Shown: positions 1 through 10,180, counted from the stretch's first letter. The stretch is 64,000 nucleotides of DNA from JACCTI01 sp038237435 (GCA_038237435.1 JBBRYT010000007.1:1-64000); one strand, 5' to 3'. Translations and numbers: made by a program. The notes: generated from the sequence alone by a model not told the origin.

Positions 1-191
1 TCCATCGACTTCTTGTCGACGTGCGGAGAGCGGTTGACGGTGAACTTCTCAATTAACGTTGGCAGAGGAATCGGTCCCGCCACCCGAGCGCCGGTGCGTT
101 TCGCCGTCTCGACGATGTCGACGGCAGACTGATCGAGCATCCGATGATCGAATGCCTTCAGCCGAATGCGAATACGTTGCCCGCTAGCCAT
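1..191 (-). CDS. rpsJ: 30S ribosomal protein S10, 3' part missing
   Basis: About 63 N-terminal residues are visible before the window edge; the rest lies outside. The start reads MASGQRIRIRLKAFDHRML, followed by the GPIPLPT and SPHVDKKS motifs of uS10. S10 belongs to the 30S head and also serves as NusE in antitermination. The ATG overlaps the fusA stop in a TAATG junction, so translation is probably coupled. Its position after fusA makes it the last str-operon gene seen here, possibly leading into the S10 operon outside the window; no tuf gene lies between. Confidence 0.95.
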   Translation of the reverse strand, partial: MASGQRIRIRLKAFDHRMLDQSAVDIVETAKRTGARVAGPIPLPTLIEKFTVNRSPHVDKKSM

Positions 192-2368
192 TACTTAGTT
201 TCCTTCTGGTCCAAAACGGCAGCGACGAGCTGCTGGGGGACCTGTTCAAAGTGTGACGGCTCCATCGAGTAGCTCGAACGGCCTTTAGAAAGTGAGCGGA
301 TCGCGGTTGCGTAACCGAACATTTCCGCGAGCGGAACTTCAGCCTGGACCATGGTGAGATTTCATTTCACCTCGATGCTGCCGATCTTGCCGCGACGACG
401 ATTTAAATCGCCCATGATGTCGCCCTGATATTCTTCCGGCGTCGCATTCTCGACCTTCATGATCGGCTCGAGCAGGATCGGTTTCGCTTTCTTAAACGCA
501 TCCTTGACCGCGAAAATTGCCGCCAGCTTGAACGCCATTTCGTTCGAATCGACGTCATGATACGAGCCGTCCACGATATCGACATTCGCGTCGATGACTT
601 CGTAACCGCCGATGACGCCATTGAGCATCGCTTCTTCAATGCCCTTCTTGCAGGCCGGGATGTACTCCTTCGGAATGTTTCCGCCCACGACCTTGTTCTC
701 GACCGTGATGCCTTTGCCGCGCTCGTTAGGCTGAACCTTGATGATGACGTGGCCGTACTGACCGCGGCCGCCTGATTGCTTAATCAACTTGCCTTCGCCA
801 TCGGCCGGCGCGGTGATTGTCTCGCGATAAGCGATCTGCGGTTTGCCGGCGTTCGCATCAACTTTGAATTCGCGCAGCATGCGATCGCGAATGATCTCGA
901 GATGCAGCTCGCCCATTCCGGCGATGATGGTCTGGCCGGTGTCTTCATGCGTGAAGACTTTGAAAGTCGGGTCTTCTTCGGACAACCGCTGCAGCGCGAT
1001 GCCCATTTTTTCCTGGTCCTGTTTCGTCTTCGGCTCGATCGCCATCGAGATAACGGGATCGGGGAATGAAGGCGGCTCGAGCAGAATCGGGAAGTCTTCG
1101 TCGCAAAGAGTATCGCCCGTCGTGATGTTCTTGATGCCAACGATCGCCGCGATGTCGCCCGAGTAGCAGGTATCGATGTCTTCGCGCTTGTCGGCCTGAA
1201 TCTGAATCAACCGCGAGATGCGCTCTCTCTTATTAGTGCGCGGATTGTAAACGTTGTCGCCTTTGCTCAACGAACCGGAGTAGACGCGGAAGAAAACAAG
1301 TTTGCCGACAAACGGATCGCTCCAAAGTTTGAAGGCGAGCGAACAGAATTTGCCGTTGTCGTCCGTCAACGCTTCCATCGGCTCGTGCGTGTCCGGCTCC
1401 ATGCCTTTCGCCGGCGGAATGTCGAGAGGACCCGGAAGATAATCGATCACCGCGTCGACGAGATACTGCACGCCTTTGTTCTTGAAAGCTGATCCGCCGA
1501 CGACCGGCACAAACTTATTCGCAATCGTCTGCCGACGAATTCCCGCCTTCAACATTTCCGGCGTGATCGTTTTCTCTTCGAGAACAGCCTCGGCGATTTC
1601 GTCATCTAAATTAGAGATCTGCTCAACGAGAGTCGCGTAGGCCTTCTCAACTTGCTCCTTGTTCTCTTCCGGGATGTCACGCACTTCGTAGACCGAACCC
1701 ATCGAGTCGTCGTCGAGATAAAAAACCGCTTTGCGATTTACGACGTCGAGCTGGCCCTTGAGATAATCTTCTTTTCCGAGCGGAATCAAAATCGGCCACG
1801 CATTCGCGCCGAGTTTCTTGTGCATCGAATCGATCGACGCATCGAAGTCCGCGCCGACGCGATCCATTTTATTAATGAAAGCGATGCGCGGCACGAGATA
1901 CTTGTTGGCTTGGCGCCAGACCGTTTCGGATTGCGGCTGCACACCAGCGACCGCGTCGAAGACCGCGATTGCACCGTCGAGAACGCGCAAAGAACGCTCG
2001 ACCTCGGCGGTGAAATCGACGTGACCCGGCGTATCGATGATGTTCACGCGCATCTTAATGCCGTCATACATTTTGTAGACGCCCGGCTCCGGCTTTTGCA
2101 TCCACGCGCAGGTGGTGGCGGCGGACGTGATCGTGATGCCGCGCTCGCGTTCCTGCTCCATCCAATCCGTCACGGTCGTGCCTTCATGCACTTCACCGAT
2201 CTTGTGGATCATGCCGGTGTAAAAAAGAATGCGCTCGGTCAGCGTTGTCTTGCCGGCATCGATGTGCGCAGCAATTCCGATGTTCCGCGTCCTTTCGAGC
2301 GGGAACTTGCGGTCCGGCGAATTCGGATTCGCCGACGCTTTGGGTTTTTCGAGAGTCGCAGTAGCCAT
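191..2368 (-). CDS. fusA: Elongation factor G, interrupted by an in-frame TGA
   Basis: EF-G is the GTPase that drives ribosomal translocation. G1 AHIDAGKTT is at residues 34-42, DTPGH at 112-116 and NKMD at 166-169, and domains II-V follow. The reading frame stops at a TGA (362-364) after GKIGSIEVK, codon 669, yet the same frame continues for 56 residues (NLTMVQAEVPLAEMFGYATA...) to a TAA overlapping rpsJ. The TGA sits where other EF-G proteins usually have Gly, so one substitution (GGA to TGA) explains it. The start chosen is ATG at 2368, 13 nt after rpsG; an upstream in-frame ATG at 2401 would overlap rpsG. This is the str-operon copy, so it is expected to be essential. Sequencing error, stop readthrough or a real split are all possible. 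Confidence 0.93.
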
Positions 2369-2381
2369 GGCCAAAAATTTG

Positions 2382-2855
2382 TTACCAGCGGAAATGTGCA
2401 AAGGCGCGGTTCGCTTGCGCCATCTTGTGGGTGTCGTCGCGCTTCTTAATCGCGTTACCCTGGCCAGCCGCAGCGTCTTTCAATTCAGCTGCGAGCGCTT
2501 CCGCCATCGGCATGCCGCGACGATTGTCCGCGTAAGAAACAATCCAGCGCATCGCCAACGAAACCTGACGAGCCGGCGTCACTTCCATCGGCACCTGATA
2601 AGTCGCGCCACCAACGCGGCGTGATTTCACTTCCAGACGCGGACGAACATTTTCCAGCGCCTTGTTTACAACTTCGAGCGGATCAACCGCGTCGGAACCT
2701 TCGCGCGATTTATCGATCGCGGTATAAACGATCCGTTCCGCGAGAGATTTCTTCCCGCGCTTCATCACAGTGGAGATTAAGCGCGCGACCGCGGCGCTGC
2801 CGTAGCGCGAGTCGAGCTTCTCCTCTTTGTTGTAAACTTTCCGCCGACGAGACAT
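2382..2855 (-). CDS. rpsG: 30S ribosomal protein S7
   Basis: This 157-residue protein has the uS7 length and sequence, starting MSRRRKVYNKEEKLDSRYGS and containing NVRPRLEVKSRRVGGATYQVP and the DNRRGMPMAEALAAEL helix, with a HKMAQANRAFAHFRW end. S7 nucleates assembly of the 30S head and binds the 3' major domain of 16S rRNA. It lies 29 nt after rpsL and 13 nt before the chosen fusA start, the classic str-operon order. In other bacteria S7 represses this operon through the rpsL-rpsG spacer; no clear S7-binding structure was identified by eye in the short spacer here. Confidence 0.97.
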   Translation of the reverse strand: MSRRRKVYNKEEKLDSRYGSAAVARLISTVMKRGKKSLAERIVYTAIDKSREGSDAVDPLEVVNKALENVRPRLEVKSRRVGGATYQVPMEVTPARQVSLAMRWIVSYADNRRGMPMAEALAAELKDAAAGQGNAIKKRDDTHKMAQANRAFAHFRW

Positions 2856-2884
2856 GTGATTCCGTTTCCGTAGTTCCTAAAAAA

Positions 2885-3298
2885 TTATTTCTTCTTGCCG
2901 CCCTTTTCTGCCGCGGCATCGCCGCCAGCCTTCGGACGTTTCGCGCCGTACTTCGAACGGCTGCGACGGCGTCCATCAACCCCGAGGCTATCGAGCGTTC
3001 CACGCACAATGTGATAACGCACGCCCGGCAAATCCTTCACCCGTCCGCCGCGCACCAGCACAATCGAGTGCTCCTGCAGGTTGTGCCCTTCGCCGGGGAT
3101 GTAGGCTATGATTTCCTGACCATTCGTCAACCGCACCTTGGCCACTTTACGCAGAGCGGAATTCGGCTTCTTCGGCGTGCGCGTCATCACTTGCGTGCAA
3201 ACACCGCGACGCTGCGGACAATTTTTCAGAGCCGGTGATTTCGATTTCACCGAAACTTTCTTTCGTCCTTTGCGAATGAGCTGATTGATGGTGGGCAT
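2885..3298 (-). CDS. rpsL: 30S ribosomal protein S12
   Basis: This 137-residue uS12 protein begins MPTINQLIRKGRKK and carries TPKKPNSALRKVAKV and GRVKDLPGVRYHIVRG. S12 acts in decoding at the A site. The two lysines whose mutation gives streptomycin resistance in other bacteria (in TPKKP and VKDLPG) are both wild type, so the sequence predicts sensitivity. The C-terminal tail is longer than in E. coli and rich in Lys, Gly and Ala. It is the first gene of the str operon and is preceded by a clear promoter. Confidence 0.97.
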   Translation of the reverse strand: MPTINQLIRKGRKKVSVKSKSPALKNCPQRRGVCTQVMTRTPKKPNSALRKVAKVRLTNGQEIIAYIPGEGHNLQEHSIVLVRGGRVKDLPGVRYHIVRGTLDSLGVDGRRRSRSKYGAKRPKAGGDAAAEKGGKKK

Positions 3299-3408
3299 TG
3301 TCTAAAAATGGTAGCCGCCCAAACCGGACGAAATCGTCTGGATTCGGGCGACAAAAAAACCGCGCTCAGGCAACGAACTTTTCCGCGCACCTGATGCGGG
3401 GGAGCGGG

Positions 3409-3436
3409 AATATAGGAATGAAAATCAGTGCTGCAA
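3409..3436 (-). promoter_or_regulatory. Predicted sigma70-type promoter of the str operon
   Basis: Read on the minus strand, TTGCAG (3431-3436) and TATATT (3409-3414) are separated by 16 nt and lie about 110 nt upstream of the rpsL start. The spacing and near-consensus boxes fit a housekeeping promoter. The long leader between it and rpsL could carry regulation, but no convincing structure was seen. Confidence 0.6.
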
Positions 3437-3500
3437 CATTATTTTCCGCCCGGAATTACTGTGATTTGCGATTGTCGCAACGGTCGGAAATTCACCGGCC

Positions 3501-5381
3501 TTACGCGGTCAGATTCGCGATCGCGCCGAGTTCTGCCCAGCGCGCGTAAAGTCGCGCGACTTCATCACGCGCCGCGCGCAATTCCTTTTCATACTTTGGA
3601 AACTCAGCGCCGTGCTCGGCGAAAAACATCGGATCGGCAAACAGCATCTCGATGCGCGCGACTTCATTTTCCGCTGCGAGAATCTCCACCTCCATTCCTT
3701 CGAGTTCGCGTTCCTCTTTCCATTTCAACTTGCGCGGCTTCGCCGCCGGCGATGATTTCGCGACCGAGTCCGAGCGAAGGTTAATCGCATTCGCTTCCGC
3801 GGAACGCTTCTCTAAATAGTAATCGTAATTTCCAACCGCGTAGCGAACAACGCCGCTGTCTTCGAAGGCCAAGATCGCAGTGCAAACGCGGTTCAAAAAA
3901 TAGCGGTCGTGACTAACGACCACCACGCTGCCGCCAAAACCAACCAGCGCTTCTTCAAGCAAGCGCAGCGTTCCCAAATCGAGATCGTTTGTCGGTTCAT
4001 CGAGAATCAACACATTGCCGCCACGTTTCAGAATTTTCGCAAGCAAGACGCGACTGCGTTCACCGCCGCTCAGTTGATCGATCTTCGTGTTGATCCGCTC
4101 TTCCGTGAAAAGAAATCGCCGCAGATATCCGCGCAGCGTGATGTTCTCCTCGCCCAGCCGAACATATTCGCTTCCCTCGCCCACTTCTTCCCAAACCGTT
4201 TTCGCGTCATCGAGCAACAAACGATCTTGGTCGACGTAATTTATTTCCGTCCGCGCGCCGATCTCGACTTCGCCAAATGTCGGCGCGAGTTGCTGCAGCA
4301 TGATCTTCAGCAGTGTCGATTTTCCGAGCCCGTTTCGTCCGACAATTCCCAACCGCTCGTTAGGCAAAAGATTGAGCGAAACATTTCGAAATAGCATGCG
4401 ACCACCGAGCTCCATTCCGACATCGCGCAGTTCGATCACGCGATTCGCCAGCTTCGGTGCCGGCGGAATAATCAGGTCGACATCGAGCTCCGCTTCCGGC
4501 GCGGCCTGCGCGGACATTTCGAAATAACGCTCCACCCGATCGACCGATTTCGTCCGCCGCGCGCGCGGCGCCTTCCGCACCCACTCAAGTTCGCGTTTCA
4601 GAAATCGCTGCCGCTTGTGTTCCTGCATCTCCTCCACCGCGGCGCGTTCCGCACGCGCGAGCAGGTAATCAGTGTAGTTGCCGTCGTAGCTGTAGAATTT
4701 TCCACGCGACAACTCGACCACGCGCGTCGCGATGCGATCGAGGAAATAGCGGTCGTGCGTCACGAAAAGACATGTGCCCGAATAGCGCGCGAGAAAATCC
4801 TCCAGCCATTCAATCGAACCGGTATCGAGATGGTTCGTTGGTTCATCGAGAATCAAAAAATCCGGCCGCGCGAGCAGCGCACGACAAAGCGCGACGCGTC
4901 TTTTTTCTCCTCCAGAAAGATCAGCCACCACACGATCCGGATCTGGCGCGTGCAAATTCGTAATCAAACTCTTCGCGCGGTGCTCGAGGTTCCAGCCATC
5001 GAAGTGCGCAATCTGGTCGAGCACGATCCCGCTGCGCGCGCTTTCCGACGGCAGGCGTTCGTACTCCGCGATCAAATCGAGAACCGCCTGGGCACCCGCG
5101 AGAATGTTCGCATGCACGGTCGCCGATTCATCGAGCTCAAACATCTGCGGCATGTAGCCGGTCACGAGGTCGCGACGCTGATTGTATTCGCCCGCATCCG
5201 GCTTCATCGCGCCCGCGGCGATTTGCAGGAAGGTCGATTTGCCCGAGCCATTGCGTCCGACCAAACCAACGCGCTCGCCTTCCCGAATAGTCAGCGTCGC
5301 ATGATCGAGCACGATCTGATTGCCAAAGCGAACGACGAGTTCACTCCCGCTGGCGATGGCATTGACGACCGGCTCCGACAT
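3501..5381 (-). CDS. uup: ABC-F family ATPase, Uup type
   Basis: This 626-residue protein has two ABC ATPase domains and no membrane segments. The first has Walker A GRNGSGKST at 42-50, signature LSGGE at 155-159 and DEPTNHLD at 179-186. The second has Walker A GRNGLGKST near 348-356, with its own LSGGE and DEPTNDLD. The linker contains RELEWVRKAPRARRTKS, close to the form seen in Uup. A charged coiled-coil C-terminus (about 545-615) is the Uup DNA-binding/ribosome-interacting extension. ABC-F proteins act on ribosomes with stalled or problematic peptides; Uup also affects transposon excision and branched DNA in E. coli. It starts 9 nt after the DEAD-box helicase gene, so the two are probably cotranscribed. 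Confidence 0.9.
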   Translation of the reverse strand: MSEPVVNAIASGSELVVRFGNQIVLDHATLTIREGERVGLVGRNGSGKSTFLQIAAGAMKPDAGEYNQRRDLVTGYMPQMFELDESATVHANILAGAQAVLDLIAEYERLPSESARSGIVLDQIAHFDGWNLEHRAKSLITNLHAPDPDRVVADLSGGEKRRVALCRALLARPDFLILDEPTNHLDTGSIEWLEDFLARYSGTCLFVTHDRYFLDRIATRVVELSRGKFYSYDGNYTDYLLARAERAAVEEMQEHKRQRFLKRELEWVRKAPRARRTKSVDRVERYFEMSAQAAPEAELDVDLIIPPAPKLANRVIELRDVGMELGGRMLFRNVSLNLLPNERLGIVGRNGLGKSTLLKIMLQQLAPTFGEVEIGARTEINYVDQDRLLLDDAKTVWEEVGEGSEYVRLGEENITLRGYLRRFLFTEERINTKIDQLSGGERSRVLLAKILKRGGNVLILDEPTNDLDLGTLRLLEEALVGFGGSVVVVSHDRYFLNRVCTAILAFEDSGVVRYAVGNYDYYLEKRSAEANAINLRSDSVAKSSPAAKPRKLKWKEERELEGMEVEILAAENEVARIEMLFADPMFFAEHGAEFPKYEKELRAARDEVARLYARWAELGAIANLTA

Positions 5382-5389
5382 CCGTCCAG

Positions 5390-7078
5390 CTAGTTCGAGA
5401 CGCGCACCAGTAGCTTGCGGCCCTTGAACTGAATCCCGTTTAGTTTTTTCAAGACCAGAGGCACACGCGCTTCGGCGACATCGACCAGCGTCTTCGTCGC
5501 CTGCAAATGAATTGCGCCGATCTCGCCTTTCGGGATCGCAGTCACGCCAGCGATAACGCCGACGAAATCGCCCGGTTGCACCGAGTGCGCACGGCCCGCG
5601 TTGAAGGCGAGTCGGACCATCCCGGCTTCATGCGAAATCATCCCCGCTTCCTCGCGTGGACCACGGCGGGAGGGCGTTTGGCTTCCTTCGTAATCCTGAC
5701 GGGTCTGCTCACGTCGCTCACGCGCGCGTGGAATGCGTTCTCGCTCCCCGCGCGGTCGGTCCTCCGGAATCGCCTGCTGTGCGCGTGGTTTGTCTTCGCC
5801 TAACAAGTGGATCAACGCGGACGCGATATCGGTTGGCGAATAATCCCGTGCCAAAAAACGGTCGAGCAATTCGTCGTGTCGTTTGTATTCGCCCTTTTCG
5901 AGCGTCTCGCGCAGCGCTTCGGCAAAGGCGGTCGCTCGTTTCCCTTCCACTTCTTCGGCAGATGGAATTCGCTCCCGGCGAATTCGACTCTTCGTAAAAC
6001 GCTGAATATTTTCCAGCCGATAAATCTCCCGCCCGGCGACAAACGTTACTGCCTTGCCGCCCTTCCCCGCGCGCCCCGTGCGGCCGATGCGGTGGACGTA
6101 ATCTTCGCCATCGTGCGGGAGGTCGTAATTGAAAACAATCTCGATGTCGTCCACGTCGAGCCCGCGCGCCGCCACGTCCGTTGCGACGAGAAATTCCACC
6201 TTCCGTTTCCGGAACCGGCCCATGACGCGTTCGCGCATGGCTTGCGTCATGTCCCCGTGCAGCTTGTCCGCGCCGTAGCCGCGCGCGATCAGATGCTCGG
6301 TCAATTCGTCGACCATCATCTTAGTCGCGCAGAAAATGATCGCGAGCTTCACGTCCTCGAGATCGATCAGGCGACAAAGAACTTCGAGTTTCGAGCGCCG
6401 ATCCACTTCGTAATAAACCTGATCGATCGCCGGAACGGTCATCGCCTCCGCCTCGACGCGCACATTCACAGGATTGCGCGTGAAGGTTTGGATTAATTGT
6501 TGGATGGGGCGCGGGATAGTGGCGGAAAAGAAAACGGTCTGGCGCTCGTTAGGCACTTCGCGCAGGATCGTTTTGATGTCATCGACGAAGCCCATGTCGA
6601 GCATGCGATCCGCTTCATCGAGGATCACCATCTTGATTTGATCGAGCTTGAGACTTTTGCGCTCAAGGTGGTCCATCACTCGGCCTGGTGTGCCGATGAT
6701 AATTTGCGCACCCGCGCTCAAGCCACGGAATTGCCGTTCGTAAGACTGCCCGCCGTAGATTGGCAGTTCCCGCACGCCGCGCTTAAAAAACGCGAGCTTC
6801 GCAATCTCTTCTGCGACCTGAACGGCGAGCTCGCGCGTCGGGCAGAGGATGAGCACCTGCGGCGCGCGGAGGTTAGCGTCCACCAAATGAATCGCCGGAA
6901 TCCCGAAGGCGACGGTCTTCCCCGAGCCAGTCTGCGATTGCCCGACCACATCTGCGCCTTCAAGCAAAACGGGAATGGCTGCGGATTGAATCGGCGAAGC
7001 CTCCTCGAAGCCCATGCGCTCAATCGCCTCGAAAATTTCGGGGGCCAGCCCGAGCTCCGCGAACAACTTCTTTTTCAC
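5390..7078 (-). CDS. DEAD-box ATP-dependent RNA helicase with DbpA-type C-terminal domain
   Basis: This 562-residue protein has the full DEAD-box motif set: Q motif upstream, QTGSGKT at 49-55, PTRELA near 80-85, DEAD at 154-157, SAT at 185-187 and HRIGRTGRAG in the second RecA domain. A charged Arg-rich spacer is followed by a C-terminal domain from about 485 (GMVRLAFNAGRAHSVQPGDFVG) typical of DeaD/CsdA and DbpA RNA-binding modules. It is likely to unwind rRNA or mRNA structure during ribosome assembly or cold adaptation. The start is GTG. It precedes uup, which suggests a shared role in ribosome maintenance. Confidence 0.9.
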   Translation of the reverse strand: MKKKLFAELGLAPEIFEAIERMGFEEASPIQSAAIPVLLEGADVVGQSQTGSGKTVAFGIPAIHLVDANLRAPQVLILCPTRELAVQVAEEIAKLAFFKRGVRELPIYGGQSYERQFRGLSAGAQIIIGTPGRVMDHLERKSLKLDQIKMVILDEADRMLDMGFVDDIKTILREVPNERQTVFFSATIPRPIQQLIQTFTRNPVNVRVEAEAMTVPAIDQVYYEVDRRSKLEVLCRLIDLEDVKLAIIFCATKMMVDELTEHLIARGYGADKLHGDMTQAMRERVMGRFRKRKVEFLVATDVAARGLDVDDIEIVFNYDLPHDGEDYVHRIGRTGRAGKGGKAVTFVAGREIYRLENIQRFTKSRIRRERIPSAEEVEGKRATAFAEALRETLEKGEYKRHDELLDRFLARDYSPTDIASALIHLLGEDKPRAQQAIPEDRPRGERERIPRARERREQTRQDYEGSQTPSRRGPREEAGMISHEAGMVRLAFNAGRAHSVQPGDFVGVIAGVTAIPKGEIGAIHLQATKTLVDVAEARVPLVLKKLNGIQFKGRKLLVRVSN

Positions 7079-7231
7079 AGAACACTAAACCACGTTTCCG
7101 CGGCGATGCGTCGCCAGAGTTGCGGCGGGCGCAAAGTAGCAGAGGAATCGCGTCGGATGCCGCGACAAGGAGAAAGAAGCGACACCTTTAATAGGCTTGA
7201 CTTCACCCAGCCAAACCTCCTACTCGCAGGC

Positions 7232-10069
7232 ATGCCTGCGCCCCGCAGCTGTTGGCGCACGGTGGTCTCACGACTTGCCGTCGTCTTGCTGCAGTTAACG
7301 GTCGCTTATCCCTTGGTAGCGGTCACCACGGACTACTTTTGGAACACCGGTACCGATGGCTCATGGAACGATCCTTCTCGCTGGACGCCCGTTGGTGTCC
7401 CCAGCAGCTACACCGACAATCCGGCTAATGCGACCATCGGAGTAGGTAGCGCGGCTCCATACACAGTTACCCTGGACACCTTCGTGGCAGTTAACGACCT
7501 AACGATTAACTCATCCAATGCCATACTTAAGCTCCGGGGTTACAGCCAATATTTCGGCGGCCTTCTAGCGGGGAACATTCACTTGGAAGCGGGCACTCTC
7601 GTGCTGCAGGGTGGGACTCTCCAAGGCGCCACCATTACCCAAAACGCGGGGCTCGGGCAGCTCAAGTTCGCCTATGGCGGGAACGCCAGCAGACTAATCG
7701 ATGTAACCGTGCATGGGTTACTAACTGTAAGCGATAGCGCGCTCGCAACCTTGGAAGGGAGCAGCCTCAAGGACGGACTGCTCGTGAACAACAGTGCAGG
7801 CATCAGCTTATCTGCTGATTCCAGCGGCCACAATGCTACCATCGCGGGCGCTACCGACATAACACTCGGCGGTAGTTACGATGGATACCTGATTTACAAC
7901 CAAACGGGCACACTTGATCAGAACATCATAACTCTTGGAGGTCTTTTCCCCACCATGGGCCCGGGCGGAATCAGTATCGGGGATTCCGCTCATGCAGATC
8001 AGTCTTACACGCTGACCTTCGGCTCAAACGTCTTAGTTAAAGGAGGGTATGGCCAGATAACTAGCTCTAACTACGGCTTCTACCCTGCCGTCGCTACCCT
8101 GGAGAGTTATGCCGAGGTAGCTCCCGATGTTGGCGGCGTCTTCTACCTTCGGCCGATGGTTTTGCACAATCACGGCGCGATGAAAGCCAACGGTCAGGGC
8201 ACGCAACTTTACCTCGGCTATACCTTTCCTTCCCCACTTAACCACACCACCACCTTAAATGATCTTTTCGGGATCATTTCGGCAACCAACGGTGGCACGG
8301 CCTTGCTCGCAGGAAATTGGTCGAACCTCGGGGCTCTGAAAGTAGACTCAAGCAGCACCCTAGACTTAGGTGGGGTTTTCAACACCTCTGCCATCGGCAC
8401 TATCACTCAACTCGACGTCCCTCTTGGCGGTGCTCCGGGAGTTGTTCGAATCTCCGGGCAATTGAATAACACCAGCGCGCAGCTAACTCCCGGCGCCTCT
8501 GGCCCGTTCACGCTTTACACCGGCAAGATCAAGAACGGAACGGTTGACGGCTCGAGCCTGCTTTATTCCACTCGCGGTGGCACGCTAGACGGCGTGAATT
8601 TGGTCGGCGGCATGAACATGACCAGCGGCTCCGTGCATCTGATCAACGGCACCACGGTGGCCGGTAACATGTCGATCTTGGGTGGAGGTTCCGGGGGTAG
8701 CACGGGCTTCGGGGATGTTTACTTTGATGAGACTGCCTTCCTCGATGCGCAGACTATTACCTTGGGCCAGGACGTTAACCACCTCGGTCGGCTCCTGATT
8801 ATTGATCCTTCCGATCCTACGGCCGGGGCCACGTTGACACTAAGCAGCAGTGTAACTGTCCGGGGTCTCCATGGAGCCATCCAACCTGGCTACGATTCCG
8901 GAACTGCCAAGGCAACCTTGATCAATCAAGGGACCATCGCTCCGGATCTCGGTGGAACTCTCTTTCTAACAACTACCACGTTTACCAACTACGGGATGAT
9001 GACAGCCGACGGCGCCAACACCGTACTAAGTATCGGACGAAGCTCTCCTTCGGTCTCCGCCGTGGTGAACGAAGGTCCAGGCATTATTTCCGCCCTTCAT
9101 GGCGGGACGGTTTTTTTCTCAGGTAACATCACTAACCGCGGCCTGCTGCGCGTAGATACAACGAGTAACATTCAGTTCGACTACGGTACCACCTACAATC
9201 AGATAACAGGGAGCATTGAGCTCTCAGGTACTCTAACCGGCAACATCTATGTCATTGGAGGCATCCTTGCGGGCATTGGTCATGTAGTGGGTAACGTGAC
9301 CAATGGCGGCTTGATCTCGCCCGGCTTCTCGGTTGGAAGCCTTACTATTCAAGGTAATCTTACCGATCAGTCGTCGTCGCAGATGCGCTTTGAAATCGCC
9401 GGCCGCGTTACTCCAGGGACCGACTTCGACCTCCTGACTGTCCAAAGCGGAACTGCCACCGTGGGTGGCCAACTCTTGTTGGCGTTGCCCGCCGCCTTTA
9501 TCCCGAACGCGAGCGATGTTTTCCATGTATTAATTTCCCCCGCCAACATCCTGGGCTCGTTTACGAATGTCGCCAGCGGTGGCCAACTGCTGACCACCGA
9601 TGGCCGCGGCTCATTCCGCGTTTCCTACGGTGCCGGGAGCGCCTTCCCCCAGGATGTGGTCCTCAGTAATTTCGTGGCCTCGAGCGCGCTCGAACTCTGG
9701 CGTTTTCAAAACTTCAACACGACCGCGGGCACCGGCGATGCCGCGGATACCGCCGATCCGGATCACGATGGCATTCCAAATCTACTCGAATTTTTTACGG
9801 CCCAGGATCCGAACGTGGCTAGCTTATCACCCGGCATAGGCGCGAAGAATGGGGCCAGCTTCGAGTTCACTTATTCGCGTAAGGTGGCCGCACTCTCTGA
9901 AGTGATGCATCAAGTGGAATGGTCCGCCGCCCTCGACGGGACCTGGAGCGCGAACGGCGTTTCCGAAATGGTCATCGGCGGTGATGCTGTCGTCCAGCAA
10001 GTGCGGGCCACCATTGCCATTCCAGCAGGTCTCGACAAACTATTCGTTAGGCTGCGGGTCTGGCACTAG
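7232..10069 (+). CDS. Large secreted beta-helix/autotransporter-like repeat protein
   Basis: The ATG at 7232 is chosen because a signal peptide follows directly (Arg-rich start, then SRLAVVLLQLTVAYPLVAV), giving 945 residues; the open frame extends further upstream over the helicase gene. The mature part opens with a WNTGTDGSWNDPSRWTPVGVPSS module like those found before autotransporter-associated beta-strand repeats. It continues with many GxxTNxGxI-type repeats rich in Gly, Thr, Asn and Ser, which suggest a right-handed beta-helix. Near the end, DPDHDGIPNLLEF is a thrombospondin-type-3-like calcium motif common in verrucomicrobial secreted proteins. A terminal region ending KLFVRLRVWH may be a sorting or anchoring domain. 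Function is unknown; surface adhesion or carbohydrate binding is plausible. Confidence 0.75.
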   Translation: MPAPRSCWRTVVSRLAVVLLQLTVAYPLVAVTTDYFWNTGTDGSWNDPSRWTPVGVPSSYTDNPANATIGVGSAAPYTVTLDTFVAVNDLTINSSNAILKLRGYSQYFGGLLAGNIHLEAGTLVLQGGTLQGATITQNAGLGQLKFAYGGNASRLIDVTVHGLLTVSDSALATLEGSSLKDGLLVNNSAGISLSADSSGHNATIAGATDITLGGSYDGYLIYNQTGTLDQNIITLGGLFPTMGPGGISIGDSAHADQSYTLTFGSNVLVKGGYGQITSSNYGFYPAVATLESYAEVAPDVGGVFYLRPMVLHNHGAMKANGQGTQLYLGYTFPSPLNHTTTLNDLFGIISATNGGTALLAGNWSNLGALKVDSSSTLDLGGVFNTSAIGTITQLDVPLGGAPGVVRISGQLNNTSAQLTPGASGPFTLYTGKIKNGTVDGSSLLYSTRGGTLDGVNLVGGMNMTSGSVHLINGTTVAGNMSILGGGSGGSTGFGDVYFDETAFLDAQTITLGQDVNHLGRLLIIDPSDPTAGATLTLSSSVTVRGLHGAIQPGYDSGTAKATLINQGTIAPDLGGTLFLTTTTFTNYGMMTADGANTVLSIGRSSPSVSAVVNEGPGIISALHGGTVFFSGNITNRGLLRVDTTSNIQFDYGTTYNQITGSIELSGTLTGNIYVIGGILAGIGHVVGNVTNGGLISPGFSVGSLTIQGNLTDQSSSQMRFEIAGRVTPGTDFDLLTVQSGTATVGGQLLLALPAAFIPNASDVFHVLISPANILGSFTNVASGGQLLTTDGRGSFRVSYGAGSAFPQDVVLSNFVASSALELWRFQNFNTTAGTGDAADTADPDHDGIPNLLEFFTAQDPNVASLSPGIGAKNGASFEFTYSRKVAALSEVMHQVEWSAALDGTWSANGVSEMVIGGDAVVQQVRATIAIPAGLDKLFVRLRVWH

Positions 10070-10180
10070 GCCGCGTCGCGGTTGACCAAGAACCAAACAC
10101 CTCGCCAGAAAGCGTTGTCACGGGGATTAGCGCGGTCGCGACTTGCCAGAGTTCAGCTGTAATCGAACGTAGGCGCGCAG

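Noticed and set aside
362..364. Genome-wide UGA reassignment to glycine
   Set aside because: The fusA TGA stands at a usual Gly position, but several intact genes here end in TGA (for example 19231-19233 and many ATGA start/stop overlaps), so recoding of all UGA is excluded.
1652..2449. 265-residue plus-strand open frame opposite fusA
   Set aside because: It is the antisense of fusA and rpsG with no family features; GC-rich genes commonly leave the opposite strand open.
6497..7231. N-terminal extension of the beta-helix protein over the helicase gene
   Set aside because: This part is the antisense of a well-supported DEAD-box gene; a signal peptide follows the ATG at 7232.
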